64,000 bases of DNA from CBDBBY01 sp965203795 (GTDB lineage Bacteria > Pseudomonadota > Alphaproteobacteria > Rhodobacterales > Rhodobacteraceae). Shown here one piece after another: positions 16,140 through 26,895 of this stretch. Made by a program: the position numbers and the translations under genes. Position 1 is the stretch's first letter. The number at the start of each line of letters is the position of its first letter. The stretch covers positions 1,302,001 to 1,366,000 of the forward strand of contig OZ241915.1 in the NCBI GenBank assembly GCA_965203795.1, given 5' to 3'. The notes under the pieces were generated by a model that was given only the letters and a program-made list of their open reading frames with translations, had not been told where the DNA came from and did not search any database.

Positions 16140-17129
16140 ATGCGTGAATCGGGGGACGCAGTGGACGCGAACAGCCTGAAGGCCGATCTCGCCGGTTGCT
16201 ACGTTACTGTTCCGACACCCTTTGCGGATCGGCCTGGTTTCCCGGTCGATGAAAGCGCGCTGCGCACCCACGTGCGGTTTCTGCTGAACGCCGGCTTGAA
16301 CGGGAGTTACGCGACGTTCTTGGCTGGCGGCGCCGCGGGCGACTTTTCGACGATGACATTCGACGAGAGGGCAAGCGTGGCGGAAATCATCGTTGATGAG
16401 GCGGATGGCCGGGTTCCGGTCGCGATGGGCGCCCAAACGACCAGCACGCTCGAGCTCTGCCGATTAGCCAAGGTTGCGAAGCGGGTCGGCGCGTCCTTCA
16501 TTCAAGTTTCGTGCCCGTTCTACTTCACTCACACTGAGGGCGACTTCGAAGAATTCGTCGCCGCGGCGGCCGAAGCCGAGCCGGACATTGGAATCATTGT
16601 TTACAACACGTTCTGGACCAGCTCGGACATTTCATTCGGCATGGTCGAGCGGCTTGCGGAGATACCCAGCGTCGTGGGCCTGAAATGGGCCGCGCCGCGC
16701 ACTGACGCCATGGAGTTCGAGGACGTCGCGTCGCATTTTTCGAAGCGGTTCACGGTCATCGACAACAATCTCATGTTCGCGACCAGCGCGCTGCCCGCGC
16801 TCGGCGCAAAGGCGTTCGAGGTTCACAACTGCAATTTCTGGCCGGAATGGGGAATCCGTCTCATTGATGCGGTTCGGGCCGGAAATTACGCCGAAATCGG
16901 CCGCATGCTCGTCGAGGAGGCGATGCCGTTTTACAAGCTGTGGGTGGAAATCGAGGAGGAATACACCAGCGGCGACGGCTATCTCGACAAGCTTTGCATG
17001 GAGCTGATCGGCCTTCCGAGCAGCCGGTGCAGGCCGCCGACGCGCGATATCAGGGTCAAGTACCGGAGCGCGGCGCTGGACATGCTCAGGAAAATCGGGG
17101 CTCCGCGGCTGCCTTCCGAATCAGGCTGA
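16140..17129 (+). CDS. DapA/NanA-family aldolase or dehydratase
   Basis: A 329-aa TIM-barrel protein of the dihydrodipicolinate synthase / N-acetylneuraminate lyase family. The Schiff-base lysine is in VVGLKWAAP (K182) and the catalytic tyrosine in IIVYNTFW (Y155). FLAGGAAGDFSTMT replaces the usual G-[ST]-T-GE loop, so the substrate-carboxylate pocket differs from DapA proper. Family members form or cleave pyruvate-containing sugar acids. It leads a tight + strand operon with a 2-hydroxyacid dehydrogenase and an enolase-superfamily protein, and is divergent from a GlxA-type regulator. This context favours catabolism of a sugar acid rather than lysine synthesis. The exact substrate is unknown. 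Confidence 0.82.
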   Translation: MRESGDAVDANSLKADLAGCYVTVPTPFADRPGFPVDESALRTHVRFLLNAGLNGSYATFLAGGAAGDFSTMTFDERASVAEIIVDEADGRVPVAMGAQTTSTLELCRLAKVAKRVGASFIQVSCPFYFTHTEGDFEEFVAAAAEAEPDIGIIVYNTFWTSSDISFGMVERLAEIPSVVGLKWAAPRTDAMEFEDVASHFSKRFTVIDNNLMFATSALPALGAKAFEVHNCNFWPEWGIRLIDAVRAGNYAEIGRMLVEEAMPFYKLWVEIEEEYTSGDGYLDKLCMELIGLPSSRCRPPTRDIRVKYRSAALDMLRKIGAPRLPSESG

Positions 17130-17196
17130 ACGGCCAGACCTGCGCCGCCACCGACCCGTCGCAGCGAAGCGGGGCAGGACTCCCCGGGGAGAAACG

Positions 17197-18129
17197 ATGG
17201 AAATATTCGTTTGCGTGGGCGCCAATAAGGCCCAGCAACGCCGCATCCAGGGAATGGCGAAGGGGTGTCGGGTCCATTTCCGCGACGACCCGCCGGAGGG
17301 GGAGCTAGCCCGTGAAGAATTCCTCCGATGTGAAATCGCTTTCGGCAACCCGCCTCCGGGCTGGATTGAGACCAGCACGAAAATCAATTGGATACAGCTG
17401 GGATCGGTCGGATTCGACGAATACCTTCCTTTGGCCGATTCGGTCGCGGATGGGCGCATAAGGTTCTCGAACCTCGCCGGTTTCTTCGCCGAACCGGTGG
17501 CGGAATCCTGTCTTGCGGGAATTCTCGCGCTGCTCCGCGGCTTCGACCGCTTCAGCGTCCTGCAAACCAAGCGGCTCTGGAAAGGCGAAGAGGCAAGGCG
17601 GGGGCTACGTACGTTGCGTGGCGCGAAGGTGGTCCTGCTCGGATACGGATCGATCAACAGGAGGCTTGAGGAACTGCTTGAGCCGTTCGCGTGCGCAGTT
17701 GCGCATTTTCGATCCGGTTGGGCGGAATCCGAACTGGAGGCGGCGCTTTCTTCAGCGGATGTCGTTGCCTGCGCCGTTCCGGACACGCCGGCGACTAGGC
17801 GGCTGTTCGACCGGAGGCGTTTGGCACTGCTTCCGAAGACCGCGATCATTGCCAATTTCGGCCGTGGCTCTCTTTTCGACGAAGAAGCACTCTGCGATGC
17901 GCTCGCCGAGGGCAGGATCGCGGGTGCCGTGATCGATGTCACTGAAGAGGAGCCATTGCCGCCAAGCCATCAGCTATGGAACAGCCCGAACACGATTCTC
18001 ACCCAGCACAGCGGAGGCGGGTCGGCTGACGAGATCGACCGGAAGATTGATGTCTTCGAAGCGAATCTCGCCCGCTACCGGTCCGGCGCGCTTCTGGCGG
18101 ACATCGCGGACTTCAACAGGGGATACTGA
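17197..18129 (+). CDS. D-isomer-specific 2-hydroxyacid dehydrogenase
   Basis: A 310-aa NAD(P)-dependent dehydrogenase. The Rossmann dinucleotide motif is VVLLGYGSINRRL (GxGxxx with the second G replaced). The catalytic residues are in ANFGRGSLFDEEAL (Arg region), TEEEPLPPSHQLW (Glu) and LTQHSGG (His). These enzymes interconvert 2-oxo and D-2-hydroxy acids such as glyoxylate/glycolate or hydroxypyruvate/glycerate. GGGGAGAAACG precedes the ATG. Its stop abuts the next ATG (TGA-ATG). It likely handles the short oxoacid released by the neighbouring aldolase, which is inference. Confidence 0.85.
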   Translation: MEIFVCVGANKAQQRRIQGMAKGCRVHFRDDPPEGELAREEFLRCEIAFGNPPPGWIETSTKINWIQLGSVGFDEYLPLADSVADGRIRFSNLAGFFAEPVAESCLAGILALLRGFDRFSVLQTKRLWKGEEARRGLRTLRGAKVVLLGYGSINRRLEELLEPFACAVAHFRSGWAESELEAALSSADVVACAVPDTPATRRLFDRRRLALLPKTAIIANFGRGSLFDEEALCDALAEGRIAGAVIDVTEEEPLPPSHQLWNSPNTILTQHSGGGSADEIDRKIDVFEANLARYRSGALLADIADFNRGY

Positions 18130-19326
18130 ATGATTGCGATCGAGTCGGTTCGTTGCGTGCTCCTGAGCTCGCCCTACGCTGATGCCGACGACCCGGAAAT
18201 CAAGGAGTGCTTTCCCAACGGCCCGAAGCGCACGATCGGAATGGTCGAATTGACGCTCGAAAACGGTGTCACGGGGCTCGGCGAAGGCTACCTCGCGGTC
18301 TTTGCTCCGCTGGTGTTCAAGTCGATTGTCGAATTGTGCGCCCCCTACATGATCGGGAAGGACGCGACGGACTTGGACCGCCGGGTCCGGGACCTCCGAA
18401 GCGTATGCGATTACTGGTCCCTGCAGGGCGCCGCCCGCCACGTGATCAGCGCATTCGAAATCGCGCTTCAGGACGCGAACGCCAAATCGCGCGGCGTTCC
18501 GGTCTGGGAGATGCTGGGCGGCGCAAATGAAGACCGGATGCCGGTTTACGGAAGCGGCGGATGCTGCGATTCGAAGGAGCAGTTCCTTGACGAATTCGAG
18601 TGCTTGGAGCGGTTAGGCATCGGTCTTTACAAGATGCGCGCGGTCAAGGGGGACATGCTCCGCACAGCATGGGTTTTGAACCAGGCCGGATCGCGGAACA
18701 TCCGAGTCGGCGTCGACATGTGCCAGAATCTTGCGGACCCGCCTCAGGATGTGGACGATGTCGTCGAATTCATCGAAGAGGTGCATGCCCGCACGAGCAG
18801 CCGGATGGCGTTTGTCGAAGAGGCCATCGGCCCCGACCGGCCCGAGCGGTTCAAGGAGCTGAGGCAACGGACGGACGTTCCGGTTTGCGGCGGCGAAATC
18901 ATCACGACGCCGAAGGAGATGATCGACCGGATTTCCGATGGCGTTTACGATTTCGTCCAGCCGGACGCGTCCGTGATCGGAGGAATCGGAGCGGTACTCG
19001 AAGTCTACGGCGCCGCGAAGGCGAACGGCGTCGGCGCCGTCGTGCACGCGTGGAGCGGCGCCGCCGCGATCATGGCGAGCTACCATGCGGCGTTCGCCGC
19101 CGGGGGCGACCTCGTTGAATATCCCATGCTCGACTTCCCGCTCGCCGAGGAGATGATCGGCGACCAAGCGCGCATCGAAGGCGGGAAGCTGGCCCGGCCG
19201 ACCGCTCCCGGACTCGGGATCGGGCTGAGCGAAGAACTGGAGCGGCGCTATCCGTTCGACGAAACCGCGGTCTATTCGTGCATGCTGAACGACTGGGGCC
19301 CGCCGCCGGATATTTACTGGGCGTAG
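18130..19326 (+). CDS. Mandelate racemase / enolase-superfamily sugar-acid dehydratase
   Basis: A 398-aa protein with an N-terminal capping domain and a beta/alpha barrel. The metal ligands appear as VGVDMCQNL (Asp), FVEEAI (Glu) and VCGGEII (Glu). YKMRAVKG supplies the basic residue of the KxK position (K-M-R), and VVHAWSG provides a histidine at the far barrel end. Family enzymes abstract the alpha-proton of a carboxylate and either racemise or dehydrate sugar acids. It starts directly at the stop of the dehydrogenase gene. Seven bases after its stop codon the IS630 element begins, so the operon may originally have continued. Confidence 0.85.
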   Translation: MIAIESVRCVLLSSPYADADDPEIKECFPNGPKRTIGMVELTLENGVTGLGEGYLAVFAPLVFKSIVELCAPYMIGKDATDLDRRVRDLRSVCDYWSLQGAARHVISAFEIALQDANAKSRGVPVWEMLGGANEDRMPVYGSGGCCDSKEQFLDEFECLERLGIGLYKMRAVKGDMLRTAWVLNQAGSRNIRVGVDMCQNLADPPQDVDDVVEFIEEVHARTSSRMAFVEEAIGPDRPERFKELRQRTDVPVCGGEIITTPKEMIDRISDGVYDFVQPDASVIGGIGAVLEVYGAAKANGVGAVVHAWSGAAAIMASYHAAFAAGGDLVEYPMLDFPLAEEMIGDQARIEGGKLARPTAPGLGIGLSEELERRYPFDETAVYSCMLNDWGPPPDIYWA

Positions 19327-19575
19327 ACGCTAGTGGCATGATTCGGACAGATGGTACCCTCTTTGCCGTGCGGCGATGAGGCGTTCCGGGCTTGCCGTCC
19401 AGTTGTAGGCTTTCGCCTCCTTCCCGTTGTGCAGCTCGATGAAATCCGTGATCGACTTCTCGAGCTCCTCGACGGAGTCGTGGGCGCCGCGCCGGAGCCG
19501 GCGGCTGGCGAGCTTCCCGAAGAAGCCCTCGACGGCGTTCATCCAGGAGCAGGAGGTGGGCGTGAAGTGGAAGGT

Positions 19576-21146
19576 GGGGCCGTTGAATTACGCGGCCTTC
19601 CGAAGATTCCGGGACGGATCGCGTCGCCGACCGGCGCGGGGGTCCGCTGCGCGGAGTCGGGCGAAACGGGCGGGCATGCGGCGGCCAGGCCCGATCCGCC
19701 GCGCCAGGAGTGCGGAAAGGGGCGTTCCGCGCATTCGAATCGTGCCGACGGCAGGGAATCGGGCGCAAAAAGCGGCCGCGAGCCGCTTCAGGTTGATCGC
19801 GGCGGCCGTCAAGTAGGACTGGATCCTCATGTTGCCCAAGCCGCGCCGCACGGCGCGGCCCAGCCCGTGCCAGGTCTTCGCCTCGCCGTGGAACCCTTCC
19901 GATCGCCAGCGGTGGCGCTTGTAGAGCCGCAGATCCTCTTCGCTCCATCGGAGCCGCCGCCGCCGGGCGCGCAGCAGCGCCGGATAATCGTCGCCGATCA
20001 CCATCATCCTGTTCCAGCGCCCCTTGGAAAGGCAGTCGTCCCTGAGAGGGCAGCGCCTGCAATCCTTGGCCCTTGACACGAAGTAGCGCCCGTATTTCCG
20101 CGCCTGCCCAGGGCGGAGCACCTTGCCGCGCGGGCACTTCAGGATGTCGTGCTTCGCGTCGTAGCGGAACCGGTGCGTGGGCACCCGGCTCCTGGCCGGC
20201 GCCCGCTTCGCCGGGATCACCGGATCGATCCCCCGCCGCTCGAGGCCGCCGTAGACCTTGCCGTAGGCGTAGCCCGCGTCGGCGGTCACAGTCTCGATCT
20301 TCTTCCCGGATATCCTGCTGACCTCGTCGACTTGGGCCTCGATCACGTCGCCCTCGTTGACTTCGCCGGTGGTCACCGCGACATCGAGAACGACGCCGCT
20401 CCCGTCGTCGACCGCCGTGTGCTGCTTGTAGGAGGGCTCCAGGCGTCGGCCGCGGGAGCTGGTCGCCATGCTCGCGTCGGGGTCCGTCACGCTGACCTTC
20501 TTGCGCTTGCCGCCCGGCCGGGCGCCGGTTTCGGCCCCGGCCTCCGCGTTCTCCGCGTCGCCGTTCTCCGATGCCACCGCCTCGGCATGGCGGTAGACCA
20601 GGCTCTCCCAGCTCACATCGGCCCGGATCAGCGTCGCGTCGACATGCACGACCTCGCCCTTCGCGATCCCCGCCTCCACGCAGGCCGAAGCCGTGCGCTC
20701 GAAAATCCGCCGGAACCGCGCATCGCCCCAGCGCTGCCGGATCCGCGTCAGGCTCGAATGGTCCGGAAGCCGATCGTGCAGCCCGCAGCCGATGAACCAG
20801 CGGATCGCGAGGTTCACCTGCGCCTCGCGCATCAGGCGGCGGTCGTGCACGATGCCCAGCAGGAACCCCGCCAGCATCAGCCGGACGGCCGTCTCAGGGT
20901 CGATCCCGGGCCGCCCGCTGTTGGCGCAATGGCAGTCGGCGACCTCGTCGTGTAGCCAGCCGAGATCCAGAACCGGGTCGACGCGCGCCAGGATGTGGTC
21001 GTCCGGAACCAGCTGCTCAAGCGATCCGGAGACGAACAGCTCCAGCTGGGGCGGCGGTCTGCGCTTCAGCATGTCGTGGCTCTCCCCGCTCCCGCAACAA
21101 CATCATGTTCCATGAACCACGGAACGAGGGGTTTTTCAACAGCCCC
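19576..21146 (-). mobile_element. IS1182-family insertion sequence, intact, nested
   Basis: Left end GGGGCCGTTGAA and right end TTCAACAGCCCC are 12-bp inverted repeats with one mismatch. The flanks carry the direct repeat AAGGT. Uninterrupted IS630 sequence reads GTGGAAGGTCCAGCG, so AAGGT is a clean 5-bp target duplication. The element is 1571 bp with one long transposase gene. It inserted after the IS630 element did. Confidence 0.92.
19588..21072 (-). CDS. IS1182-family transposase
   Basis: A 494-aa transposase. The N-terminal DUF772-type region has QLELFVSGSLEQLVPDDHIL and IRWFIGCGLHDRLPDHSSLT. The central DDE part has VVHVDATLIRADVSWE, TVTADAGYAYGK and, near the end, RRHRWRSEG..-like RWRSEGFHGEAKTWHGL with the catalytic Glu. 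A cysteine cluster (CRRCPLRDDCLSKGR) lies before it. All regions absent from the first copy are present here, so this copy is likely active. ATG 21072 lies ~75 bp inside the right end. Confidence 0.92.
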   Translation of the reverse strand: MLKRRPPPQLELFVSGSLEQLVPDDHILARVDPVLDLGWLHDEVADCHCANSGRPGIDPETAVRLMLAGFLLGIVHDRRLMREAQVNLAIRWFIGCGLHDRLPDHSSLTRIRQRWGDARFRRIFERTASACVEAGIAKGEVVHVDATLIRADVSWESLVYRHAEAVASENGDAENAEAGAETGARPGGKRKKVSVTDPDASMATSSRGRRLEPSYKQHTAVDDGSGVVLDVAVTTGEVNEGDVIEAQVDEVSRISGKKIETVTADAGYAYGKVYGGLERRGIDPVIPAKRAPARSRVPTHRFRYDAKHDILKCPRGKVLRPGQARKYGRYFVSRAKDCRRCPLRDDCLSKGRWNRMMVIGDDYPALLRARRRRLRWSEEDLRLYKRHRWRSEGFHGEAKTWHGLGRAVRRGLGNMRIQSYLTAAAINLKRLAAAFCARFPAVGTIRMRGTPLSALLARRIGPGRRMPARFARLRAADPRAGRRRDPSRNLRKAA

Positions 21147-22100
21147 AAGGTCCAGCGGGGGTGGTCCGCGAGCCATTCGCCGACGGCCCCATGCTTGTGG
21201 GCGGCGTAGTTGTCGAGGATGGCGTGGATGGCCAGCCCGGCGGGCACCGTCCTTTCGATCTGGTCGAGGAACTCGATGAACTCCCGGCTCCGGTGGCGCT
21301 CGGCATGGCGTCCGATGACCTTCCCGTCCAGGATGTTCAGGGCGGCGAACAGGTTCGTGGTGCCGTGCCGCTTGTAGTCGTGGGTCATCGTGGCGGGCCG
21401 CCCCGGCTTCATCGGCAGGCCCTTCTGCGTTCGCGCGAGCGCTTGGATCTGCGTCTTCCCGTCGATCGACAGCACGACCGCCCGGTCCGGCGGATTCATG
21501 TAGAGCCCTGTGATGTCGCGGGTTTTCTCCTCGAATTGCGGATCCTTCGAGATCTTGAAATGCCGCCAGCGGTGCGGCGCGATCCTGTGGCGGGCCAGGA
21601 TGATGTGCGCCGTCGACGCGCCGATGCCGACCGCGGCCGCCAGGGCGCGCACCGTCCAGTGCGTCTCCCCGCCGGGCGGCGGGGCCAGCGCCGTCTCCAC
21701 GAGCTCGCGGACCTTCGCCTCCGGCGTCGGCGGCGTCCCCGGCTTGCGGGTCTTGTCGCGGAGCAGGCCGTCCACCCCCTCCTCCATGAACCGCTCCTGC
21801 CAGCGCCAGACCGTCGGCTTCGACGCGCCGGTCCCGGCCGCGATCGCCATCGTTCCCAGGCCTTGGTCCGCCAGCAGGATGATCCGCGCCCGCCTCGCAT
21901 GCTTCAGCCTGCTGTTGCCGTCGTTCGCGATCGCCTCGAGCCGCCTGCGCTGCTCGTCCGAAACCTCGAATTCAACGCCTGTCCGCATCGTCCCGCCTCC
22001 TGTCCGTCCCGCGCCGAAGCTGCGCGGAGCCGACAAGCCGCATAAGGGAATCAAGTGTGAAAAACAAGCCACTAGGCAGGCCCCGAGGGTTCCGACCGGT

Positions 22101-23195
<1,095 letters not shown>

Positions 23196-23254
23196 GTCCG
23201 GACGCTTCCGGTTCCGCGGCGCGTCATTGCCGCATCCTTGGATGAAGAGGGCAT

Positions 23255-24478
23255 TCAGTCCACCCTGAACCGCGTGCACCGGACGTACTGCAGCGGCTCC
23301 TCGTCTTCGCTCCATTCATGGTAGCAGCAGGCGATTGCGCCGTCGCTCGCCTGAACGACCGTCGGGTATCCGATGTGCTGGTAGACGCCGGGATTGTCCG
23401 GATCGATCGCGCCCGCTCCATGCCCTCTGGATTCCCCCGCCAGGCTGCTTGCGGGGCTGTCCTGGAGCGAACGCGAGGGAACGCCGCCTTCACGGATGAC
23501 GAACTCGTCCGCCGCGTCCCAGGTCGTCCCGTCGTCGGAAACGATTCCGCGCACGCCGTAGGGCGGGCGCCGGTATCCGTAGACCATCAGGTAGCGCCCG
23601 TCCGCGAGCGCGATCATGTCGGCGGGATACCCCCAGATGTTCGTCCATTTCGGCGGCGTCCACGAGAATCCGTCGTCCTCGGAAATCGTCATCACCATGT
23701 TCTTCGCGTCGCCGCTGGGGTTGGCGTGGGTGCGCATGAAGCAGACCAGACGGCCGTCGGACAGGCGGAGCAGGGCAGGCTCCTCGTAGTCGATGATCGA
23801 CGCCGGATCGTAAGCCAGGGTCGAGTAGTACTCCCAGTTCGTTCCGCCGTCGTCCGACCGGATGAGCGCGGACCGGGTCGACTCGTTCTCGCCTTCCTCG
23901 CCGTAGCCCCTGATTCGGCCGTACAAGCCCATGAGAATGGAGCCGGACGGCAGCTGCCAGCATCCCAGGCGGCATCCTCCGTGCTTCAGCGGCCGGACAT
24001 TGCATGGAACCGGATCTGACCAGGTTTCCCCGCCGTCATCGGATTTGAGGACGAAAGTTCCGAGCCAGCCTTGAGTCTTGAACGCCCATGTCCAGTCGCC
24101 CCACCGCCTCGTCATCGGGTCCGACCGCCAGGATGGCTGTTCCGGGTTGACGCCGCGCTTGAAGAAGGCGGTGATCGTGAGGTTCACGATCAGGGAGCCG
24201 TCCGAAAGCTCGCAGATCCCGCAGTCCCAGTTTCCGGTCGTGTCCGTCCACGGAAGGACGATCGACGGCTCGGACCAGGTAACGCCGCCGTCCTTGGAGC
24301 GGGTGATGAGCGTTTGGCCGCTGTCATGGTGGAACGGATAGCGCTCCTCGTTGAACACCGCGGCGATATCGCCGTTCGACAGCGTCCTGGCCGCGATCTG
24401 GTTCACGCAATGCTCGGGATGCCGATGGATCGCGTGGTGCTCGGGTGTCGAAATCGTTGCCGTCATTCGTGGCTCCAT
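23255..24478 (-). CDS. Sialidase-fold (BNR repeat) protein, cytoplasmic
   Basis: A 407-aa six-bladed beta-propeller protein with at least five Asp-box (S-x-D-x-G-x-T/S-W) repeats: SKDGGVTW, SDDGGETW, SDDGGTNW, SEDDGFSW and SDDGTTW. RTHANPSG may provide an arginine of the catalytic triad and YEEPALLRLSDGRLV a typical blade. There is no signal peptide, so it acts inside the cell, probably on an imported saccharide. The operon context (sugar ABC transporter, aldehyde dehydrogenase) suggests a glycosidase or lyase step. True sialic-acid specificity is unproven. A second ATG at 24466 is possible. Confidence 0.82.
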   Translation of the reverse strand: MEPRMTATISTPEHHAIHRHPEHCVNQIAARTLSNGDIAAVFNEERYPFHHDSGQTLITRSKDGGVTWSEPSIVLPWTDTTGNWDCGICELSDGSLIVNLTITAFFKRGVNPEQPSWRSDPMTRRWGDWTWAFKTQGWLGTFVLKSDDGGETWSDPVPCNVRPLKHGGCRLGCWQLPSGSILMGLYGRIRGYGEEGENESTRSALIRSDDGGTNWEYYSTLAYDPASIIDYEEPALLRLSDGRLVCFMRTHANPSGDAKNMVMTISEDDGFSWTPPKWTNIWGYPADMIALADGRYLMVYGYRRPPYGVRGIVSDDGTTWDAADEFVIREGGVPSRSLQDSPASSLAGESRGHGAGAIDPDNPGVYQHIGYPTVVQASDGAIACCYHEWSEDEEPLQYVRCTRFRVD

Positions 24479-24505
24479 TGTCGTTCGCCGCCGATTGCGG
24501 CCGCT

Positions 24506-26044
24506 TCAGCCGGCCTCCGCGACGCGCAGGCCGATGTTCTTGATCCTCAGATAGTTCTGCAGCCCGGCCATGCCGCGCTCCCTGCCGTAGCCGCTGTCCT
24601 TCACTCCGCCCGTGGGCGCTTGAACGCCGCCGATGAACCAGCCGTTGATCCAGACGGTGCCGGCATCCAGGCTGCGAGCAAGTCTCATTGCCCGGTCGAT
24701 GTCGCTGGTGAACACACCCGCTGCCAAGCCGTAGGGGAGGGCGTTGGCGATTTCGATCGCCTCGGCCTCCGATTCGAAAGCGAACGCTGAGACCACCGGA
24801 CCGAAGGTCTCCTCGCGCGCGATCTGCGATTCCACGCCCACATTGTCGAATACGGTCGGCTCGACAAAATACCCGCGCTCAAGCCCCCTGGGCCGGCCGC
24901 CGCCGGTCAGCAGGTCCGCGCCGTCCTCCAGCGCGCTCTCGATGTGCGCCAGCACCTTTGCGTGCTGCTCGCGCGATACCAGTGGGCCCAGATCCGCGTT
25001 TTGGCCGCCGGGCGCGGCGCGAAGCGCACGTGCTCGGCCAACGAATTCGTCGAGGAACGCGTCCTTGATCCGCCGGTCAAGGAGAAGGCGGGAGACCGAG
25101 GAGCAGACCTGGCCGCAATTCTCGAACGCGCCTTCAATCGCTGCATCGACCGCGCGTCCGATGTCGGCGTCTTCGAACACGATCATCGGGTTCTTGCCGC
25201 CAAGCTCGAGAACGACCGGCTTCAGCGCGCCGCCCGCGGCGGCTCCGACAAGGCGGCCGGTCTCGACGGAGCCCGTGAAGGTCACGCCGTCCACTGAGCG
25301 GCTTGCGGCCAGCGCGGCGCCGGCCTCTCCGCCGAATCCGGTAACCACGTTCACGGTGCCGGGCGGGAATCCGGCTTCCGCGCACATCGCGGCGAAGGCG
25401 AGCGTCGTAAGCGACGTCTGCTCAGCCGGCTTGACGACCGCCGTGCACCCGGCTGCGAGGGCGGGGGCGACCGAACGGACAGCCATTCCCAGCGGAAAGT
25501 TCCACGGCGTAATGTGCGCCGTGACGCCCAGAGGCTCCAGTTCCGTGAAGTCCACGAAGCCGCCGCCCAGCGGCACGGTGGCGCCTTGAAGCTTGTCGGC
25601 CGCTCCGGCGTTGTACCGCAGTGTCGCCGCCGCGCCCGCGACATCGCCCCGCGAATCCTTCAGCGGCTTTCCGACATCCAGCGTTTCAAGCGCAGCAAGG
25701 AGTTCCGTTGACGCCTCCAGTGCCGAGGCAAGGGAGAACAGGAGCTCCCCTCGTTTCTGGGGCGCGAGCGACGCCCATTTCCCGCGCAGGGCGGACCGGG
25801 CCGAGCGCACCGCTGATTCGATGTCTTCCGGCTGGCCTCGGGACAGGAGCGCGACGGGCCTGTCCGCCGACGGATCGATGCATTCGAATTCCAGTCCACC
25901 GGAGGCGGGGCGCGCCGCGTTGTCCATGAATATGGACGGGACGGCTTCGGCTTTCGCCGGACGGTCGGTTTCCGCGGAACGGGCTAGCTTGTCGAGCCGG
26001 TCGAGAATTTGCGCGGCGCCGAGCGCTTCCGGACAGCCGCTCAT
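24506..26044 (-). CDS. Aldehyde dehydrogenase (NAD(P)-dependent)
   Basis: A 512-aa protein from ATG 26044, whose ATGA overlaps the end of the upstream permease gene. It has TPWNFPLGMAV (cofactor pocket), LELGGKNPM (general-base Glu), FENCGQVCSSVSRL (catalytic Cys) and EETFGPVVSAF. Members oxidise aldehydes to acids. Within a sugar-import operon it probably oxidises a sugar aldehyde or a semialdehyde such as 2-oxoglutarate semialdehyde, but the sequence alone does not decide the substrate. Confidence 0.9.
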   Translation of the reverse strand: MSGCPEALGAAQILDRLDKLARSAETDRPAKAEAVPSIFMDNAARPASGGLEFECIDPSADRPVALLSRGQPEDIESAVRSARSALRGKWASLAPQKRGELLFSLASALEASTELLAALETLDVGKPLKDSRGDVAGAAATLRYNAGAADKLQGATVPLGGGFVDFTELEPLGVTAHITPWNFPLGMAVRSVAPALAAGCTAVVKPAEQTSLTTLAFAAMCAEAGFPPGTVNVVTGFGGEAGAALAASRSVDGVTFTGSVETGRLVGAAAGGALKPVVLELGGKNPMIVFEDADIGRAVDAAIEGAFENCGQVCSSVSRLLLDRRIKDAFLDEFVGRARALRAAPGGQNADLGPLVSREQHAKVLAHIESALEDGADLLTGGGRPRGLERGYFVEPTVFDNVGVESQIAREETFGPVVSAFAFESEAEAIEIANALPYGLAAGVFTSDIDRAMRLARSLDAGTVWINGWFIGGVQAPTGGVKDSGYGRERGMAGLQNYLRIKNIGLRVAEAG

Positions 26045-26895
26045 TGGCTGAGCCCGCCTTGGGAAATTCCTTGGATGAAGTACTTCTGGAGAAAGAAGAA
26101 CAGCAGCAGGCTCGGCACCGACAGAACCGTGACGCCCGCCATCGCCACCGAGTAGCCTTCCAGCTGGGTGTGGGTGCCGACGACCGGCGCGAACGCGGCG
26201 ATCCCGACCGGCAGCGTCTTCATGCTTTCGTCGAACACGACCAGGAGGGGCCACAGGAAATTGTTCCAGTTCAAGGTGAAGATGATGACGGCCGCGGCGA
26301 TCATGGGCGCGCGGGCGAGGGGAAGGGCGATCAGCACGAACAGGCGGAAAGGCCCGGCGCCGTCGAGCCGTGCCGCCTCAATCAGCTCGCGCGGGAAAGT
26401 CAGGAAGAACTGCCTGAAGATGTAGACCGAGAAGACGTTCGCGATCGTCGGAAGTATCAGCGCTTGGTAGGTGCTCGCCCAGCCGACCTTGATGAACGCG
26501 AGCAGCATCGGGATGACGGAAACCTCGACGGGCATCATCAGGGATGCAAGGAAAATCAGGAATATCGCGGCGCGGCCGGGAAACCGGAACTGCGCCAGGG
26601 CGAAACCGGCCATTGCGCCGAAAAACACGCAGATCGCGGTTGATGTCGTGGCCTGCACCAGGCTGTTGAGCGTCCAGCGGGCGATCGGGTACTCGAAAAC
26701 CCTGATGTAGTTGTCCAGCGTCACCCGCCGGGGAATCCATTCGATGGTCTCGGTGAGGACATCGGCCGGATACTTGAACGAAGTGGAGACCATCCACAGG
26801 AACGGCGATGCCCAGGCAAGCGCCACGGCCGTGCCAAGGACCCAAAGAGCGGCGTCGCCGTAGGTCATCCCCCGCCGCTCCAGCCATGCGGTCAT
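26041..26895 (-). CDS. Carbohydrate ABC transporter permease (MalG-type)
   Basis: A 284-aa inner-membrane protein with about six hydrophobic segments, beginning with VLGTAVALAWASPFLWMV. The EAA loop that contacts the ATPase is ELIEAARLDGAGPFRLFVLI. It starts with ATG overlapping the upstream permease stop (TGATG) and ends by overlapping the aldehyde dehydrogenase start. With its partner permease it forms the channel of the transporter. Confidence 0.92.
   Translation of the reverse strand: MTAWLERRGMTYGDAALWVLGTAVALAWASPFLWMVSTSFKYPADVLTETIEWIPRRVTLDNYIRVFEYPIARWTLNSLVQATTSTAICVFFGAMAGFALAQFRFPGRAAIFLIFLASLMMPVEVSVIPMLLAFIKVGWASTYQALILPTIANVFSVYIFRQFFLTFPRELIEAARLDGAGPFRLFVLIALPLARAPMIAAAVIIFTLNWNNFLWPLLVVFDESMKTLPVGIAAFAPVVGTHTQLEGYSVAMAGVTVLSVPSLLLFFFLQKYFIQGISQGGLSQ

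Larger units (their letters stand above)
19330..21988 (-). pseudogene. IS630-family transposase interrupted by an IS
   Basis: The start (MRTGVEFEVSDEQ at 21988) to HPRW near 21150 and the final part (MNAVEGFFGK at about 19542) to ESCH are both recognisable and nearly identical to the intact transposase. Differences include SIDGKTQ in place of SIDEKTQ. The 19576-21146 insertion splits the gene before the catalytic Glu segment. As in the first copy, the stop codon TAG is formed by the target TA plus flanking base. Confidence 0.88.
19333..22072 (-). mobile_element. IS630-family element, second copy, split by IS1182-like insertion
   Basis: Ends GTGGCATG and ACAAGCCAC are those of the intact copy in reverse orientation, again within CTAG (TA at 19331-19332 and 22073-22074). 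Of its 2740 bp, 1571 belong to the nested element and 5 to its target duplication, leaving exactly 1164 bp, the size of the intact copy. It separates the DapA/dehydrogenase/dehydratase operon from the ABC-transporter operon. Confidence 0.92.

Noticed and set aside
4226..22074. Composite transposon formed by the two IS630 copies
   Set aside because: The copies are in opposite orientation and each has its own TA duplication, with ordinary core genes such as rplM-rpsI between them, so independent insertions are simpler.
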